Numbered from the stretch's first letter, positions 1 to 8,932 are shown. The stretch is DNA of 64,000 nucleotides from Paenibacillus tundrae (GCF_036884255.1 NZ_CP145605.1:5579001-5643000), one strand, 5' to 3'. Numbers and translations: made by a program. The notes: generated by a model from the letters alone, not told the origin.

Positions 1-749
1 TGTTGTTCCCCTGAATCAGCATTGCGAACTGGGGCTATGGCGATTACATTTCGTACTCCACTCCAGCTATCCGTCCACTCCTGGTTTAACATCTTCCCAT
101 TCTTCAGACTAAGTTGATTCTCTGATGAAAGAGGGAAAAAACTATCCAATGCTTGCACGAGCAAACCTTGTCGCTGACTCCATGTCCCCAGGTTGGGAAG
201 AACGACTTTGGTCAATATGCCAGACCACTCCTGCACGGGTTCATTCAATTCTTCGAAGCTCCCTGTACCCCATACCGAAGTGTTGTTGTCTTTGATCTTG
301 AAGGGATAGATCATCGGTTCATGCAATCCATTAGCCGATCCCGTTATGGTTAATTGCTGTCCATACTTCAGGTGGGAAGCAATCCAGCCCGCATTTTCAC
401 TGTTGATAAAAAGGGACAGCGACACCTCGACCTCCGAACCATCCTCTTGCAGCAACGTAATGTGAAATGGGTCATTCACTAGCTTGCCAGTGTTGGTCAG
501 AATGACCAGATGAGACTGGTTCTGACGCATGAATTTGCCGGTTTCCTTCGCCAGTTGTATATCATTCCAATGCCCTGTGGAATACTGTTGTTCAAATCTC
601 GACAATTTTTTCTTAATGCTTGTGATCTTCTGGTGTTGGTAGAAGTCCGGGAACCATACCAGCTGAGCAATCACCGTGGTTCCGTACAGTAGGAGCAAGA
701 ACCCCGCCATCACCAGAAACAGCTTCATCGTTACACCCGTACGTCTCAT
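1..749 (-). CDS. Sensor histidine kinase, N-terminal part, cut by the window edge
   Basis: The frame is open from an ATG at 749 to the left edge (about 249 codons). The start overlaps the stop of the response regulator at 746 as ATGA, and a GAGG lies 7 bases upstream of the ATG. The protein opens with a short positive stretch and one hydrophobic segment (about residues 8-29), followed by a long polar region that would lie outside the membrane. The HAMP, HisKA and ATPase domains would lie beyond position 1. The kinase call rests on translational coupling to an OmpR-type regulator and on the membrane-plus-sensor layout, because no catalytic motif falls inside the window. An in-frame ATG at residue 8 is an alternative start. 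Confidence 0.75.
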   Translation of the reverse strand, partial: MRRTGVTMKLFLVMAGFLLLLYGTTVIAQLVWFPDFYQHQKITSIKKKLSRFEQQYSTGHWNDIQLAKETGKFMRQNQSHLVILTNTGKLVNDPFHITLLQEDGSEVEVSLSLFINSENAGWIASHLKYGQQLTITGSANGLHEPMIYPFKIKDNNTSVWGTGSFEELNEPVQEWSGILTKVVLPNLGTWSQRQGLLVQALDSFFPLSSENQLSLKNGKMLNQEWTDSWSGVRNVIAIAPVRNADSGEQ

Positions 750-1426
750 GCCTCAGCCTCAAATCGATAGCCGGTACCAATCACTGTACGGATACATTTG
801 GCCTCTTCACCAAGCTTGCTGCGAAGTTTCTTAATATGAGTGTCGACTACCCGAGAATCCCCATCAAAATCATAGCCCCATACACGGTTCAATATTGCAT
901 CACGGGATAACACAAGACCCTGATTTCGAGTTAGATAGAGCAATAGTTCATATTCTTTGGGTGCCAATTCAATCTCTACGCCGTTTCGCTCAAGCCTTCT
1001 CGCCCAAGGATCCAACGTTACGTGTCCAAATCGAATGACACTCTGATCTTTACTAACGGCACCTTCGACCCTTTTCATTAATGTCTCTGCACGAGCCACC
1101 AGTACACGAGGACTAAACGGTTTGGTTACATAATCATCCACGCCAAGCTGGAAACCGTGAATCTTGTCATCATCCTCTGATCGCGCAGTCAGCATGATAA
1201 TAGGTACGGTCGATTGGGATCGAATATGACCACAAAGTGTCCATCCATCCATCTCCGGCATCAGCACATCCAGAATAACCAAATCCACTTCATGTTGTTC
1301 TAACTGTTCAAGTGCCTCGAATCCGTGCTCGGCTTCTAGGACATTCCACTGTTCTTTTATAAAATAATCGGCCACAATCTCACGAATGCGGCTTTCGTCT
1401 TCCACCAGAAGCACTGTTCTGACCAT
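746..1426 (-). CDS. OmpR-family two-component response regulator
   Basis: This is a 226-residue protein. An N-terminal receiver domain (about residues 3-115) has the acidic pair ED at 10-11, the phosphoacceptor D53 in the ILDVLMPEMDGW motif, and the conserved Lys in VTKPFSP. A C-terminal winged helix (about 130-224) ends in the typical GTGYRF sequence. It should bind DNA when phosphorylated by the kinase whose gene starts inside its stop codon (1-749). The pair is one transcription unit on the minus strand. The sequence does not reveal the stimulus or targets. It is full length for the OmpR family. Confidence 0.93.
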   Translation of the reverse strand: MVRTVLLVEDESRIREIVADYFIKEQWNVLEAEHGFEALEQLEQHEVDLVILDVLMPEMDGWTLCGHIRSQSTVPIIMLTARSEDDDKIHGFQLGVDDYVTKPFSPRVLVARAETLMKRVEGAVSKDQSVIRFGHVTLDPWARRLERNGVEIELAPKEYELLLYLTRNQGLVLSRDAILNRVWGYDFDGDSRVVDTHIKKLRSKLGEEAKCIRTVIGTGYRFEAEA

Positions 1427-1566
1427 GGCCGACTCTCCTTTTTAATTTCTGATATTACCATAACGATTCGGTGTGTCGTTCATGTGTCCAACAACGCCCT
1501 CTTAAAGTGCGTATGCCTTGATATAAACGCCTAACACATACCAAATGTTACTATTTTAAAAATAAC

Positions 1567-1615
1567 ACAAAAAGGTGGCCATCAACGAGCCTTTCACCGC
1601 TCATTGACAACCACC
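1567..1615 (-). terminator. Rho-independent terminator of pdxK
   Basis: Read on the minus strand, a 17-base arm (1615-1599) and its imperfect complement (1590-1574) form a stem with an 8-base loop, followed directly by a T-rich tract. It sits 50 bases after the pdxK stop. Confidence 0.85.
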
Positions 1616-1664
1616 ATGAAATTAAAGACCTATCGTCTCTGGCATGAATCGCACCTGTCGCGAA

Positions 1665-2477
1665 TTAACGTTGATGCTCCAGGCGGTGTGCCGCATGCAG
1701 TGTCGGGCCAACAAAACGATTCAGTGGGAATCCACCCGCAATCGCTTTAGTAATAAAGGCTTTCCCTTCACGAACAGCCTCTTTCACGGTCAGACCGCGT
1801 GCCAAACCTGCGGTAATCGCTGCAGAGGTTGTGCATCCTGCTCCGTGCGTGTAACCAGAGCCAACAACATCAGCTTCATACCATTCATAGTTTTTACCGT
1901 CATAGAGAAGATCCATCGCTTTACCTGGATTGATTACACCACGATCTTTAATCAGGACATGCTTCGCCCCTTGGTCATGGATGATGGATGCAGCAGCTTC
2001 CATCTGTTCCTTCGAGCGAATTGGGCCACTTTTCGCGAGTTGTGAAGCTTCAAACAAATTCGGAGTAACGAGATCTGCGCCTGGCAGCAAAAACTCAATC
2101 ATTGCTTCTGTATTTTCAGGCTGCAGTACTTCATCTGTACCTTTGCAGACCATTACCGGATCGATAACAATCTGTGGAAGACCGCTGCGACGAATATGTT
2201 TAGCCACAAGCTCAATAATCTCTACAGAGCCCAGCATGCCCGTTTTCATTGCATCAAATCCGATACCGTCTAGAACCGTACGAAGCTGTGCTTCCACTAC
2301 ATTTAATTCAACAGGAAATACCTGGTGATCCCATGTTTCAGGCTTCATTGCCACAACGGTAGTCAATACGGTCATACCGTACACACCTAGCTCCTGAAAA
2401 GTTTTCAAATCGGCTTGAATTCCTGCACCGCCGCTTGTGTCTGAACCAGCTATTGTCAAAGTTTTTGGAATCGTCAT
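1665..2477 (-). CDS. pdxK: Pyridoxine/pyridoxal kinase of the ThiD-like ribokinase family
   Basis: This 270-residue enzyme should phosphorylate pyridoxal, pyridoxine or pyridoxamine with ATP in B6 salvage. The N-terminal TIAGSDTSGGAGIQADLKTF motif, the MKTGML stretch, the IDPVMVCKG motif, VTPNLFEAS and the C-terminal GYTHGAGCT anion-hole motif with its catalytic Asp/Gly region are all present. The sequence resembles the Bacillus subtilis PdxK branch, whose members also act on hydroxymethylpyrimidine, more than the ThiD branch (recalled, not searched). The frame is open to 2498, but AAGGAG lies inside that extension, 12 bases before the ATG at 2477, so that start is chosen. It is a single gene with its own terminator. 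ThiD activity is the main alternative. Confidence 0.88.
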   Translation of the reverse strand: MTIPKTLTIAGSDTSGGAGIQADLKTFQELGVYGMTVLTTVVAMKPETWDHQVFPVELNVVEAQLRTVLDGIGFDAMKTGMLGSVEIIELVAKHIRRSGLPQIVIDPVMVCKGTDEVLQPENTEAMIEFLLPGADLVTPNLFEASQLAKSGPIRSKEQMEAAASIIHDQGAKHVLIKDRGVINPGKAMDLLYDGKNYEWYEADVVGSGYTHGAGCTTSAAITAGLARGLTVKEAVREGKAFITKAIAGGFPLNRFVGPTLHAAHRLEHQR

Positions 2478-2583
2478 GGTAGTTGCATTCTCCTTCATGT
2501 CTCAGTTGACATTATCCTATCCCTTGTACGAGCGGATGTCAATGGCATCTGAAGCCATACCGGGTATGCTTTTGAGCAGGATT

Positions 2584-3291
2584 TTAGTTCACGTCTTTTG
2601 TCTCTAGACGATGCATCGACAAGGATGCAATCCATAAACCAATTGCCCCTAAGGTAATAGGGATAATAATAATGGAATTCAGTGAAAGCGAGGATCCACT
2701 TCCGCCTGAACAGATAATAAACACGAGAATGATCGAAGAGACCAACGTGGCAGTAACCGACTTTTTACGCATACCGAAATACAATGGAATTAGCGCCATA
2801 GCCGCAGCAGATAGGGAGCTAATACTATACTTCAATAACAATCTCCATGCTTCATTGGTCGTTAATGCGTCTGCAACAAAAGGATAGTAGTGATTCACGG
2901 TCAATAGAATTGCGCCCATCAATAAATTGGTGAACATGATCATGCAGAAGGTAAACCCGAATATGATAATCAATTTGGCAGCGATAATTTTATGGCGTTT
3001 GATCGGGTAAGTGAACATGACGTTCATCGTTTTATTCCGGTACTCTTGGATAATGAACTTGGATAACAGCGCCCCGGCAAATACGATAAAGGTCGCTCTC
3101 GCACATACATCAATGAGCATAAAGGATACAGCATAGTTCGAATAAGCATAGTCATCCGCTCCCCAGTCCACGAAAGCAATCATGGCTAAAAACCCAAAGA
3201 TAACAATATTAGCTATTCCCGCTGCAATCAGATTTTTAGAAAAGTGGTGTTTCCGCATCTCCAGTTCAATGAGCTTAAGCAACGTCTCCAT
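2584..3291 (-). CDS. ABC-2 type transporter permease
   Basis: This is a 235-residue integral membrane protein with about six hydrophobic segments (near residues 22-45, 50-75, 95-125, 150-172, 178-198, 205-225) and no recognisable soluble domain. That is the usual size and layout for permeases of the BcrB/NatB type. Its start overlaps the end of the ATPase gene by 17 bases, so the two are translationally coupled. The SD match is tight against the ATG, and a TTG at 3282 is a possible alternative start. With the ATPase it should form an exporter, perhaps for a peptide antibiotic. The substrate is inferred from context only. Confidence 0.85.
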   Translation of the reverse strand: METLLKLIELEMRKHHFSKNLIAAGIANIVIFGFLAMIAFVDWGADDYAYSNYAVSFMLIDVCARATFIVFAGALLSKFIIQEYRNKTMNVMFTYPIKRHKIIAAKLIIIFGFTFCMIMFTNLLMGAILLTVNHYYPFVADALTTNEAWRLLLKYSISSLSAAAMALIPLYFGMRKKSVTATLVSSIILVFIICSGGSGSSLSLNSIIIIPITLGAIGLWIASLSMHRLETKDVN

Positions 3292-4198
3292 CTCCCTTCA
3301 CGAGATTCAAGAAGTGTTCTTCTAATGAATGTGATCGTTTGAAGATGGACTCAATCTGCACACCATGCTCGATTAGCTGGCTGGTTAACTGCGACGGAAC
3401 AAGACCTGTATCATAGATGCGTACCGTCTGCTCATCCATTAACTTGAAGTTTTGGAGTCCAAGCTGATGCTCAATAACATAAGTCGCTTTGCGGATATCC
3501 ACAGCCTGTAGCTCGACATACTCGCTGTGAAGACCACGGATACTCTCCATCGAGACTTCCTCTACTAATCTCCCACCACGAATGACCCCTACCGTATCAG
3601 CAATCTGCTCAATCTCTCCGAGAATATGGCTTGAGATTAACAAGGTGATCCGGTATTCCGTGCTGAGACGTTTGAATAAATCCCGCATTTCCTTAATCCC
3701 TACAGGATCAAGTCCATTGATTGGTTCATCTAGAATGAGCAGCTCAGGTGTTGTGATGAGTGCTCGCGCAATACCGAGTCTTTGCTTCATGCCAAGGGAG
3801 AAATCACGAACGGCTTTCTTCGCGGTATCCTTCAGACCCACCTTTTCTATCATGTCGTTGATCACTTTCTTGTTGTGGAAGCCCATGTACTCACAATGAA
3901 GCTCCAAGTTGTCTCTAGCTGATAATTTATCGTAGAAAAAGGGGTATTCGATAATACTTCCCATCCGCTTCAATACTTCATAGGAGGTGGGCGTTAACTT
4001 TTCTCCAAACAACTCGATTTCGCCAAAGGTTGGCTTCACCAGGTTCGTCAGCATTTTCATGATCGTCGTTTTGCCCGCACCATTTGGCCCTAAGAAACCG
4101 TAAATTTCCCCTTGTTTAATATTCATATTAACGTTGGACACTACTTCTATTCCCTCATATGTCTTGGACACACCTATCGTTCGTGCAATATAAGTCAT
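3275..4198 (-). CDS. ABC transporter ATP-binding protein, bacitracin/lantibiotic export type
   Basis: This is a 307-residue ATPase. The Walker A motif GPNGAGKTT is at residues 37-45, followed by a Q-loop region, the signature FSLGMKQRLGIARAL and Walker B LLILDEPINGLDP with a downstream switch His in SSHILGEIEQIAD. The roughly 80-residue C-terminal extension is typical of BcrA-like ATPases. A strong SD (AAAGGAG) lies 10 bases before the ATG. The permease follows with a 17-base overlap. The response regulator and kinase at 4623-6280 lie upstream in the same direction, suggesting that this exporter is their target, as in antibiotic-responsive cassettes. That link is inference. Confidence 0.92.
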   Translation of the reverse strand: MTYIARTIGVSKTYEGIEVVSNVNMNIKQGEIYGFLGPNGAGKTTIMKMLTNLVKPTFGEIELFGEKLTPTSYEVLKRMGSIIEYPFFYDKLSARDNLELHCEYMGFHNKKVINDMIEKVGLKDTAKKAVRDFSLGMKQRLGIARALITTPELLILDEPINGLDPVGIKEMRDLFKRLSTEYRITLLISSHILGEIEQIADTVGVIRGGRLVEEVSMESIRGLHSEYVELQAVDIRKATYVIEHQLGLQNFKLMDEQTVRIYDTGLVPSQLTSQLIEHGVQIESIFKRSHSLEEHFLNLVKGDGDVA

Positions 4199-4289
4199 AT
4201 CTCTTGTTCTCCTTTACGATCCCTTTTGTGGTGCTCAAGAATCTATATAGAATCAACTAAAGAGTGTTACACTTACCACTGCGATGACA

Positions 4290-4450
4290 GAATAACGTTC
4301 CAATCGCTGTTATCCCCAGATTTTTTTGAATCCCTTCTGCAAAGGGAAAATCCGGGGATGGTTTATGCTTCCGATGCAGCTTTCTTGCAGAAAGCTTTCA
4401 GGCGAACGCTTCGCTTCTTCACGTTATTTCTGTCCTCTCCGTTCTCGTGT
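4290..4450. repeat. Hairpin-rich intergenic repeat, longer copy
   Basis: The 424-base gap between the ABC ATPase and the kinase holds three stacked structures. A long imperfect stem lies at 4312-4359 (arms start ATCCCC and end GGGGAT). A perfect 8-bp stem lies at 4378-4396. The conserved tail at 4411-4448 matches a second copy at 25454-25491 in 32 of 38 positions, with GTTATTTCTGTCCTCTC identical. I recall similar intergenic repeats in other Paenibacillus genomes but did not search. No ORF with a start signal fits the region. Confidence 0.6.
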
Positions 4451-4622
4451 AAAAAAGTTTAGTTGAACATACGCAGCTTCATTCAGTCTTATTGATGAAA
4501 CTGCTCTAAATGAACATTCACTACCGGGTTCTGATATCTGTATTGTAAAGAGAAATGTCTTCTTTTCTATTAATCATTTCTTACAAAAACCTTAATCTTG
4601 ATTTATTTTAGAGATAGTTCTT

Positions 4623-5558
4623 CTAACAAGGATTCAAAGAGATCGAAAATACGGTTCGTTGGTGCGGAACACTCCGTAATTCAATGCTGCCTCCCATGCG
4701 CTCAACCAGCCTTTTGGTAATGGTGAGACCTAGACCGCTCCCCTGATACTGTCGATTACGGGAGTCCTCCAGCGTATACATTCGCTCAAACACACGGCTG
4801 TGCTCACTTTCGGGAATGCCTTTACCTTGGTCCCAAACTTCCAACAGTACACCATCTTTCTCATTATGCCGAAGGGAGAGTCCTAACATTTTGCCGTCAG
4901 AGCCGTATTTCATCGCATTGGTAATCAGATTATTCAGCACACGGTCGATCGCTTCCTCATTCGCTTGCACGAAGATATCCCCTTCCGGGATGTCCAGTTT
5001 CACTTCCAAGCCAAGTCCTGTTAACATCTCGTAAAAGGAAATCATCTTCAGTCGGCATAGTTCACTTAGATTAACCCGAGTCATGGACAGCTCCATATCA
5101 CCCGACTCCAGCTTCGCCAGATCAAAGAAGGAGTGGATCAAACGCAGCACCTCCTGGGCTTTATCATGGATTTTGCCGATCATGGCTTCTCGCTCTTGCT
5201 CCGTCAATGTTGGGCTATGTAGTAATGTCTCACTATATCCAAGTACAACCGTTAACGGTGTTTTCAGATCATGGGAGATGTTGGACAGCATATTACGCAT
5301 CTCTTTCTCCTGATTAGCATAACGAGCTCCAGTTCGGTGGGCATAATCCAGAACTTGATTAATATCACGAAGAAGCTGCTGAATAGGAGCATCGTTGCTG
5401 AACACTAACAATCGCTCGTATGTCCCCTGATCCAACAGATGTTCCAGTTTAAGATGAATATACTTCATTTGCTGACTACGCTGAGCCAATTTGATGGCTA
5501 AGATCACGACAACGAGTGCTAACCCTCCCGTAGAAATGCCCAAAAGGACGAGCATCAT
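4623..5558 (-). CDS. Sensor histidine kinase with one membrane segment and no outer domain
   Basis: This is a 311-residue kinase. One N-terminal hydrophobic helix (about residues 2-24) is followed by a linker, then the HisKA domain with phospho-acceptor H96 in SHDLKTPLTVV. The HATPase domain has the N-box (about 205-215), a G1 box DQGKGIP and a G2 box GSGLGLTI. No extracellular sensor domain is present, so the signal is probably sensed in the membrane or through a partner such as the adjacent ABC exporter. Its ATG overlaps the stop of the response regulator (ATGATG over TGA at 5555), and GGAGGTGG precedes it. The substrate sensed is unknown. Confidence 0.92.
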   Translation of the reverse strand: MMLVLLGISTGGLALVVVILAIKLAQRSQQMKYIHLKLEHLLDQGTYERLLVFSNDAPIQQLLRDINQVLDYAHRTGARYANQEKEMRNMLSNISHDLKTPLTVVLGYSETLLHSPTLTEQEREAMIGKIHDKAQEVLRLIHSFFDLAKLESGDMELSMTRVNLSELCRLKMISFYEMLTGLGLEVKLDIPEGDIFVQANEEAIDRVLNNLITNAMKYGSDGKMLGLSLRHNEKDGVLLEVWDQGKGIPESEHSRVFERMYTLEDSRNRQYQGSGLGLTITKRLVERMGGSIELRSVPHQRTVFSISLNPC

Positions 5559-6280
5559 GTCTGTTCCACCTCCAACTTATACCCGATCCCCCACAACGTC
5601 TTAATATATTGAGGCGCTGAAGGATCTCGTTCAATCTTCTCGCGCAGACGACGCATATGTACATTAATAATGTTCTCGTCCCCATAATATTGGTCATTCC
5701 AAACCGCAGCATAAATCTGAGCCTTCGTGAACACTTTGCCCGGGTGGGTAACTAACAATTTCAAAATACCAAATTCTTTAGAGGTTAAACGAATAGCAGC
5801 GCCTTCTCGCTCCACTTCATAGGTGTCCATGTTCATTACCAACCCGCCGAACTCCAGACGTTCATGCTGCACAGGTGCGTTGGGAGTTTCTATAGGCTGT
5901 GCCGTATAGTTGGCGCGCCTGATTGCTGCTTTAATACGGGCAGTTAGTTCAATTAGTGAGAACGGTTTGCTAAGATAATCGTCTGCGCCGAATCCAAGCC
6001 CAAGCGCCTTGTCTACCTCCCCATCCTTGGCCGATAGAATGAGTACGGGCACCAAGCTGACCGAGCGGATCGTCTGCAACACTTCCATGCCATTTTTGCG
6101 AGGCAGCATCAGGTCTAGAATAACCAGATCGTATGCTTGCTTCGCCTGTTTGAACTGCTCCTCCGCTTCATAACCATCATAGGCATATGAAACGTCATAG
6201 CCCTCTTTTTCCAAATAAGGACCTACCATTTCACTAATCGAACGATCATCTTCAACAAGCAACAATCGGTGACTTGACAC
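5555..6280 (-). CDS. OmpR-family response regulator paired with the exporter kinase
   Basis: This is a 241-residue regulator with a receiver domain (acidic EDD at 10-12, phosphoacceptor D56 in LVILDLMLP, Lys in LSKPFSL) and a winged-helix output domain ending in GIGYKLE. The frame is open to an ATG at 6304, but GGAGGGG lies inside that stretch, so the GTG at 6280 (MSSHRLLLVEDD) is better placed. It forms one unit with the kinase, which starts within its stop codon. It probably regulates the ABC genes downstream. The direct target is not shown by the sequence. Confidence 0.92.
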   Translation of the reverse strand: MSSHRLLLVEDDRSISEMVGPYLEKEGYDVSYAYDGYEAEEQFKQAKQAYDLVILDLMLPRKNGMEVLQTIRSVSLVPVLILSAKDGEVDKALGLGFGADDYLSKPFSLIELTARIKAAIRRANYTAQPIETPNAPVQHERLEFGGLVMNMDTYEVEREGAAIRLTSKEFGILKLLVTHPGKVFTKAQIYAAVWNDQYYGDENIINVHMRRLREKIERDPSAPQYIKTLWGIGYKLEVEQT

Positions 6281-6390
6281 AACATTCCCCTCCAACATGT
6301 TCATTTATCTTTATTACCTCACATTTTGTTTCAATTGGCAATGAAAGGATGTCTCGCGTTCATACTCTTCTTATCACTGAATTAAACATA

Positions 6391-6464
6391 GAAAAAAACC
6401 GGCAGAATACCACTTGAACTCAGCATACATTGCAACTGCTGTACCTCAAGGGCATCCTACCGGT
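6391..6464 (-). terminator. Terminator of the DegV-family gene
   Basis: On the minus strand the arm starting ACCGGTAGG (6464 down) pairs with an imperfect complement ending in TGCCGGT, about 30 bases per arm with bulges. Seven T residues (6398-6392) follow. It lies 78 bases after the stop at 6542. Confidence 0.8.
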
Positions 6465-6541
6465 ATATGGGATTAATTTATAATCAATTCAAAACCTAAA
6501 CTAGGAACTGATGTTATCTAGAATGTTATCTAGCATGCAAT

Positions 6542-7384
6542 CTAAACGTGCTCATTTCTGAACCAGCAAAGACCAATCGTACCTGCACCAGCATGAATAC
6601 CGACCACAGGGATAAATGGCATAATCTCAGTCTTGAGTCGCGGTAACAATTCGGATATCTGCTGTTTGATGGTCACCGCTTCATCCGGATTGTTGGCATG
6701 CATGATGCATACATGCTTCACCTTCTCCATATCCACTTTCAGCACATCCAGCATACGTTGCTTCGCACGTTTGAATGTACGAATTTTCTCGTTCACCACG
6801 ACTTTGCCTTCCTCAAATCGTAGCAGCAGATGAATCTTCAACAGTTGACTCAAGACAAGCTGTGTTCCGGATACTCGCCCACTACGATGAAGATTCTGAA
6901 GGCTGGCCGGAATGAGGTAAAAGGACATATTCTCAATCATCTGTTCAATGTTAGCTTTGATCTCGGCCGCACTAGCACCTTGTTTCTGCCACTCCAGACC
7001 TTGCAGGATCATCTCCCGGTGAGGGTATGCACCTGCCATCGAATCAATTGCAGTCACCTTCACACCTGCTATTTCCGCGGCCTGCATCGATGTGTGTAAT
7101 GTACCGCTAAGCGCAGTGGAACAATGAATGGTTATGATCTCATCGTATTGATCCTTCAATGACTCATACAATTCAATGAACTCGCCGATTGGCGGCTGTG
7201 AGCTGCTAGCTTTGGATGCTGTCTCCAGCTTTTCGTAGAATAGTTCCGGTGATATATCCTCTGATTCTCGGTAACATTCCTCTCCAAATACAACTCGCAG
7301 CGGTACAATATAAACATGATTTTGCTCAGCGAAAACAGGATCCAGTGTACTCGTACTATCGGTGACCCATGCAATTTTCTTCAT
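6542..7384 (-). CDS. DegV family fatty-acid-binding protein
   Basis: This is a 280-residue cytoplasmic protein. The N-terminal WVTDSTSTLD motif, the SSSQPPIGEF stretch, the CSTALSGT motif and a C-terminal VGIHAGAGTIGL loop are the landmarks of the DegV/FakB family, which binds fatty acids and presents them to the kinase FakA for phosphorylation. The frame is open to 7474, but AGAAGGA lies 5 bases before the ATG at 7384 and the start at 7474 has no SD. The 280-residue form also matches the usual family length. No FakA gene is in the window. Confidence 0.9.
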   Translation of the reverse strand: MKKIAWVTDSTSTLDPVFAEQNHVYIVPLRVVFGEECYRESEDISPELFYEKLETASKASSSQPPIGEFIELYESLKDQYDEIITIHCSTALSGTLHTSMQAAEIAGVKVTAIDSMAGAYPHREMILQGLEWQKQGASAAEIKANIEQMIENMSFYLIPASLQNLHRSGRVSGTQLVLSQLLKIHLLLRFEEGKVVVNEKIRTFKRAKQRMLDVLKVDMEKVKHVCIMHANNPDEAVTIKQQISELLPRLKTEIMPFIPVVGIHAGAGTIGLCWFRNEHV

Positions 7385-7476
7385 GACATCCTTCTCTCTT
7401 GCCGGATTGATCGTTCTGTATCTCCATTGGTCAGGCACGTGCCCGGCGTAATATTTTGAATTTAAATAACTCAAGT

Positions 7477-7490
7477 TGTAAACGTTTACG
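7477..7490. promoter_or_regulatory. cre-like or LacI-family palindromic operator
   Basis: TGTAAACGTTTACG matches the CcpA cre consensus (TGWAANCGNTNWCA) at 13 of 14 positions. Flanking bases extend the symmetry (TTGT...ACAA). It lies between the divergent DegV and hydrolase genes, about 90 bases upstream of the DegV start. The controlled gene is uncertain. Confidence 0.45.
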
Positions 7491-7731
7491 ACAATACCTT
7501 CTTAATTATAAAGGAACAGACAGTCTGTTGTCTTGTGACGCACTCTTGAACAGGGTCATAAATCCCGAATTGTGGCAAAAAAATGTCTTCCCTGTGAAGG
7601 GATTAATTGGTATTTAACCAGATGAAGTATTTAGTGTACTACCCATTTTGCAAAAGATGAGAAAGGAGGCTGTTGAAGTGCCGTTACAGACAAGGAGGAC
7701 ATGACGTATTGTAGTAACGGAGGTGAGCATC

Positions 7732-8409
7732 ATGCTTGTCAACAAACATATTCTTGCTTCATCGAGCGTACATGCTACCCCCTATTATGTTGTGCGCGGA
7801 GCGAACCCTGGCCCGGTAATGCTGATTACCTCGGGAGTACACGGTAATGAAACAGCCAGTATGGCTGCAGCGCAGCAGCTCGTCGATGATTGTATCGCAG
7901 GACGGCACATCATTCAGCGCGGGCTTCTCGTCATCATCCCACGGGTGCACCAGCAGGCATATCGGAAGAAAATTAGAGGCAAGCCAGATCTGAATCGTAC
8001 CTTTCCACGCCGAATTTCAGCAAGAGCTAGGCATCCTCTTGCCTCAGCAGTCTTTCATCTTGCCCGTCAATATCAACCAGATTGGTGGTTAGATCTGCAT
8101 GAAGCCAATGGCTTATCCCAGCTCAGTTCCCGTGTTCTTGGACAAACGCTGATTACTAATCCCGGCAGTCGTGCGGTTCCAGCATGTAGACGCATCATTA
8201 AACAAATGAATCGTTCCATCGCAAACCAGGACAGACATTTCAATCTGAAGCAGCATGAATTGCCTGGATCGGCACGCACAGCGGGTGCAAGGCTTCTACA
8301 GGCTCGCACCGTCACTGTGGAGACGTGCTGGAGCTTGAAGCGTTCCGTGCGGATCAGGTATCAGCGTCAGATTGTGCATCATTTTCTACGGGAAGCGGGT
8401 TTTATGTAA
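7732..8409 (+). CDS. Small aspartoacylase/succinylglutamate desuccinylase-like metallohydrolase
   Basis: This 225-residue protein is short for the M14-like AstE/AspA family (usually about 300). It has the zinc-site motif HGNE near residue 37, a substrate-binding DLNRTFP motif, a second zinc-ligand region DLHEAN and the catalytic Glu of VTVETCW near the C-terminus. Family members cleave N-acyl amino acids or amide bonds in a zinc-dependent way. The substrate here is unknown. The start is set by GGAGGTG six bases before the ATG at 7732; a GTG at 7723 overlaps that site. It stands alone, convergent with the MerR gene, and a plus-strand terminator follows at 8444. Confidence 0.82.
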   Translation: MLVNKHILASSSVHATPYYVVRGANPGPVMLITSGVHGNETASMAAAQQLVDDCIAGRHIIQRGLLVIIPRVHQQAYRKKIRGKPDLNRTFPRRISARARHPLASAVFHLARQYQPDWWLDLHEANGLSQLSSRVLGQTLITNPGSRAVPACRRIIKQMNRSIANQDRHFNLKQHELPGSARTAGARLLQARTVTVETCWSLKRSVRIRYQRQIVHHFLREAGFM

Positions 8410-8443
8410 ATGAATAATGCATCATACTGTAATCAAAACAAAT

Positions 8444-8483
8444 AGAACCTCTTCTCCGAAAGGTTGGGAAAGGGGTTCTTTTC
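8444..8483 (+). terminator. Terminator after the metallohydrolase gene
   Basis: An AGAACC-CTT arm pairs with an AAG-GGGTTCT arm around a short loop, followed by TTTTC. It is 35 bases after the stop at 8409. Confidence 0.7.
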
Positions 8484-8506
8484 GATATATATGAGGTGTA
8501 TCCATG

Positions 8507-8932
8507 TCATTCTTGTGGCTTGGGAGAGCCGTCTGCTTCCTCTGAGTTATTGCGGAAAGATTCTATATAAGTATGGATTTCGGATTCTGGCGTTAAGAGC
8601 AATGAAGCTAGAAGTGTCTGCATGTCCTTTAGGTTATTGATATGCTGTTGAATATCTGCAATTCGATCGCGAACCAATACTCTCAGAACCTCACTGTCCA
8701 TATCCTCTTGGCTGAGTAGTTGTAGCGTCTCCTTTATCTCTTTTAAAGAGTAACCTAATGCTTGAGCATCCTTAATAAATTTGATTTTGACTACGTAATC
8801 CTCTGAATATCTACGGTATCCATTCGATGCACGGATCGGTGCAGGTAGCACCCCGCTATCTTCATAATATCGGAGAGTCGCCATACTTAGTCCGGTACGC
8901 TTGGCTAGTTCTCCTCTCGTCATTGTGCTCAT
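8507..8932 (-). CDS. MerR-family transcriptional regulator
   Basis: This is a 141-residue regulator with the MerR winged helix at the N-terminus (RGELAKRTGLSMATLRYYEDSGVLP, RYSEDYVVKIKFIKDAQ) and a coiled-coil dimer helix at about 85-115. The C-terminal effector tail has no Cys cluster, so a thiol or metal sensor of the MerR/CueR kind is unlikely; a small-molecule or stress sensor of the YraB/AdhR type fits better. GGAGGAAGAGAT precedes the ATG. A 22-bp perfect palindrome at 9049-9070 in its upstream region is the likely autoregulatory site. Its partner gene is not obvious. Confidence 0.88.
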   Translation of the reverse strand: MSTMTRGELAKRTGLSMATLRYYEDSGVLPAPIRASNGYRRYSEDYVVKIKFIKDAQALGYSLKEIKETLQLLSQEDMDSEVLRVLVRDRIADIQQHINNLKDMQTLLASLLLTPESEIHTYIESFRNNSEEADGSPKPQE

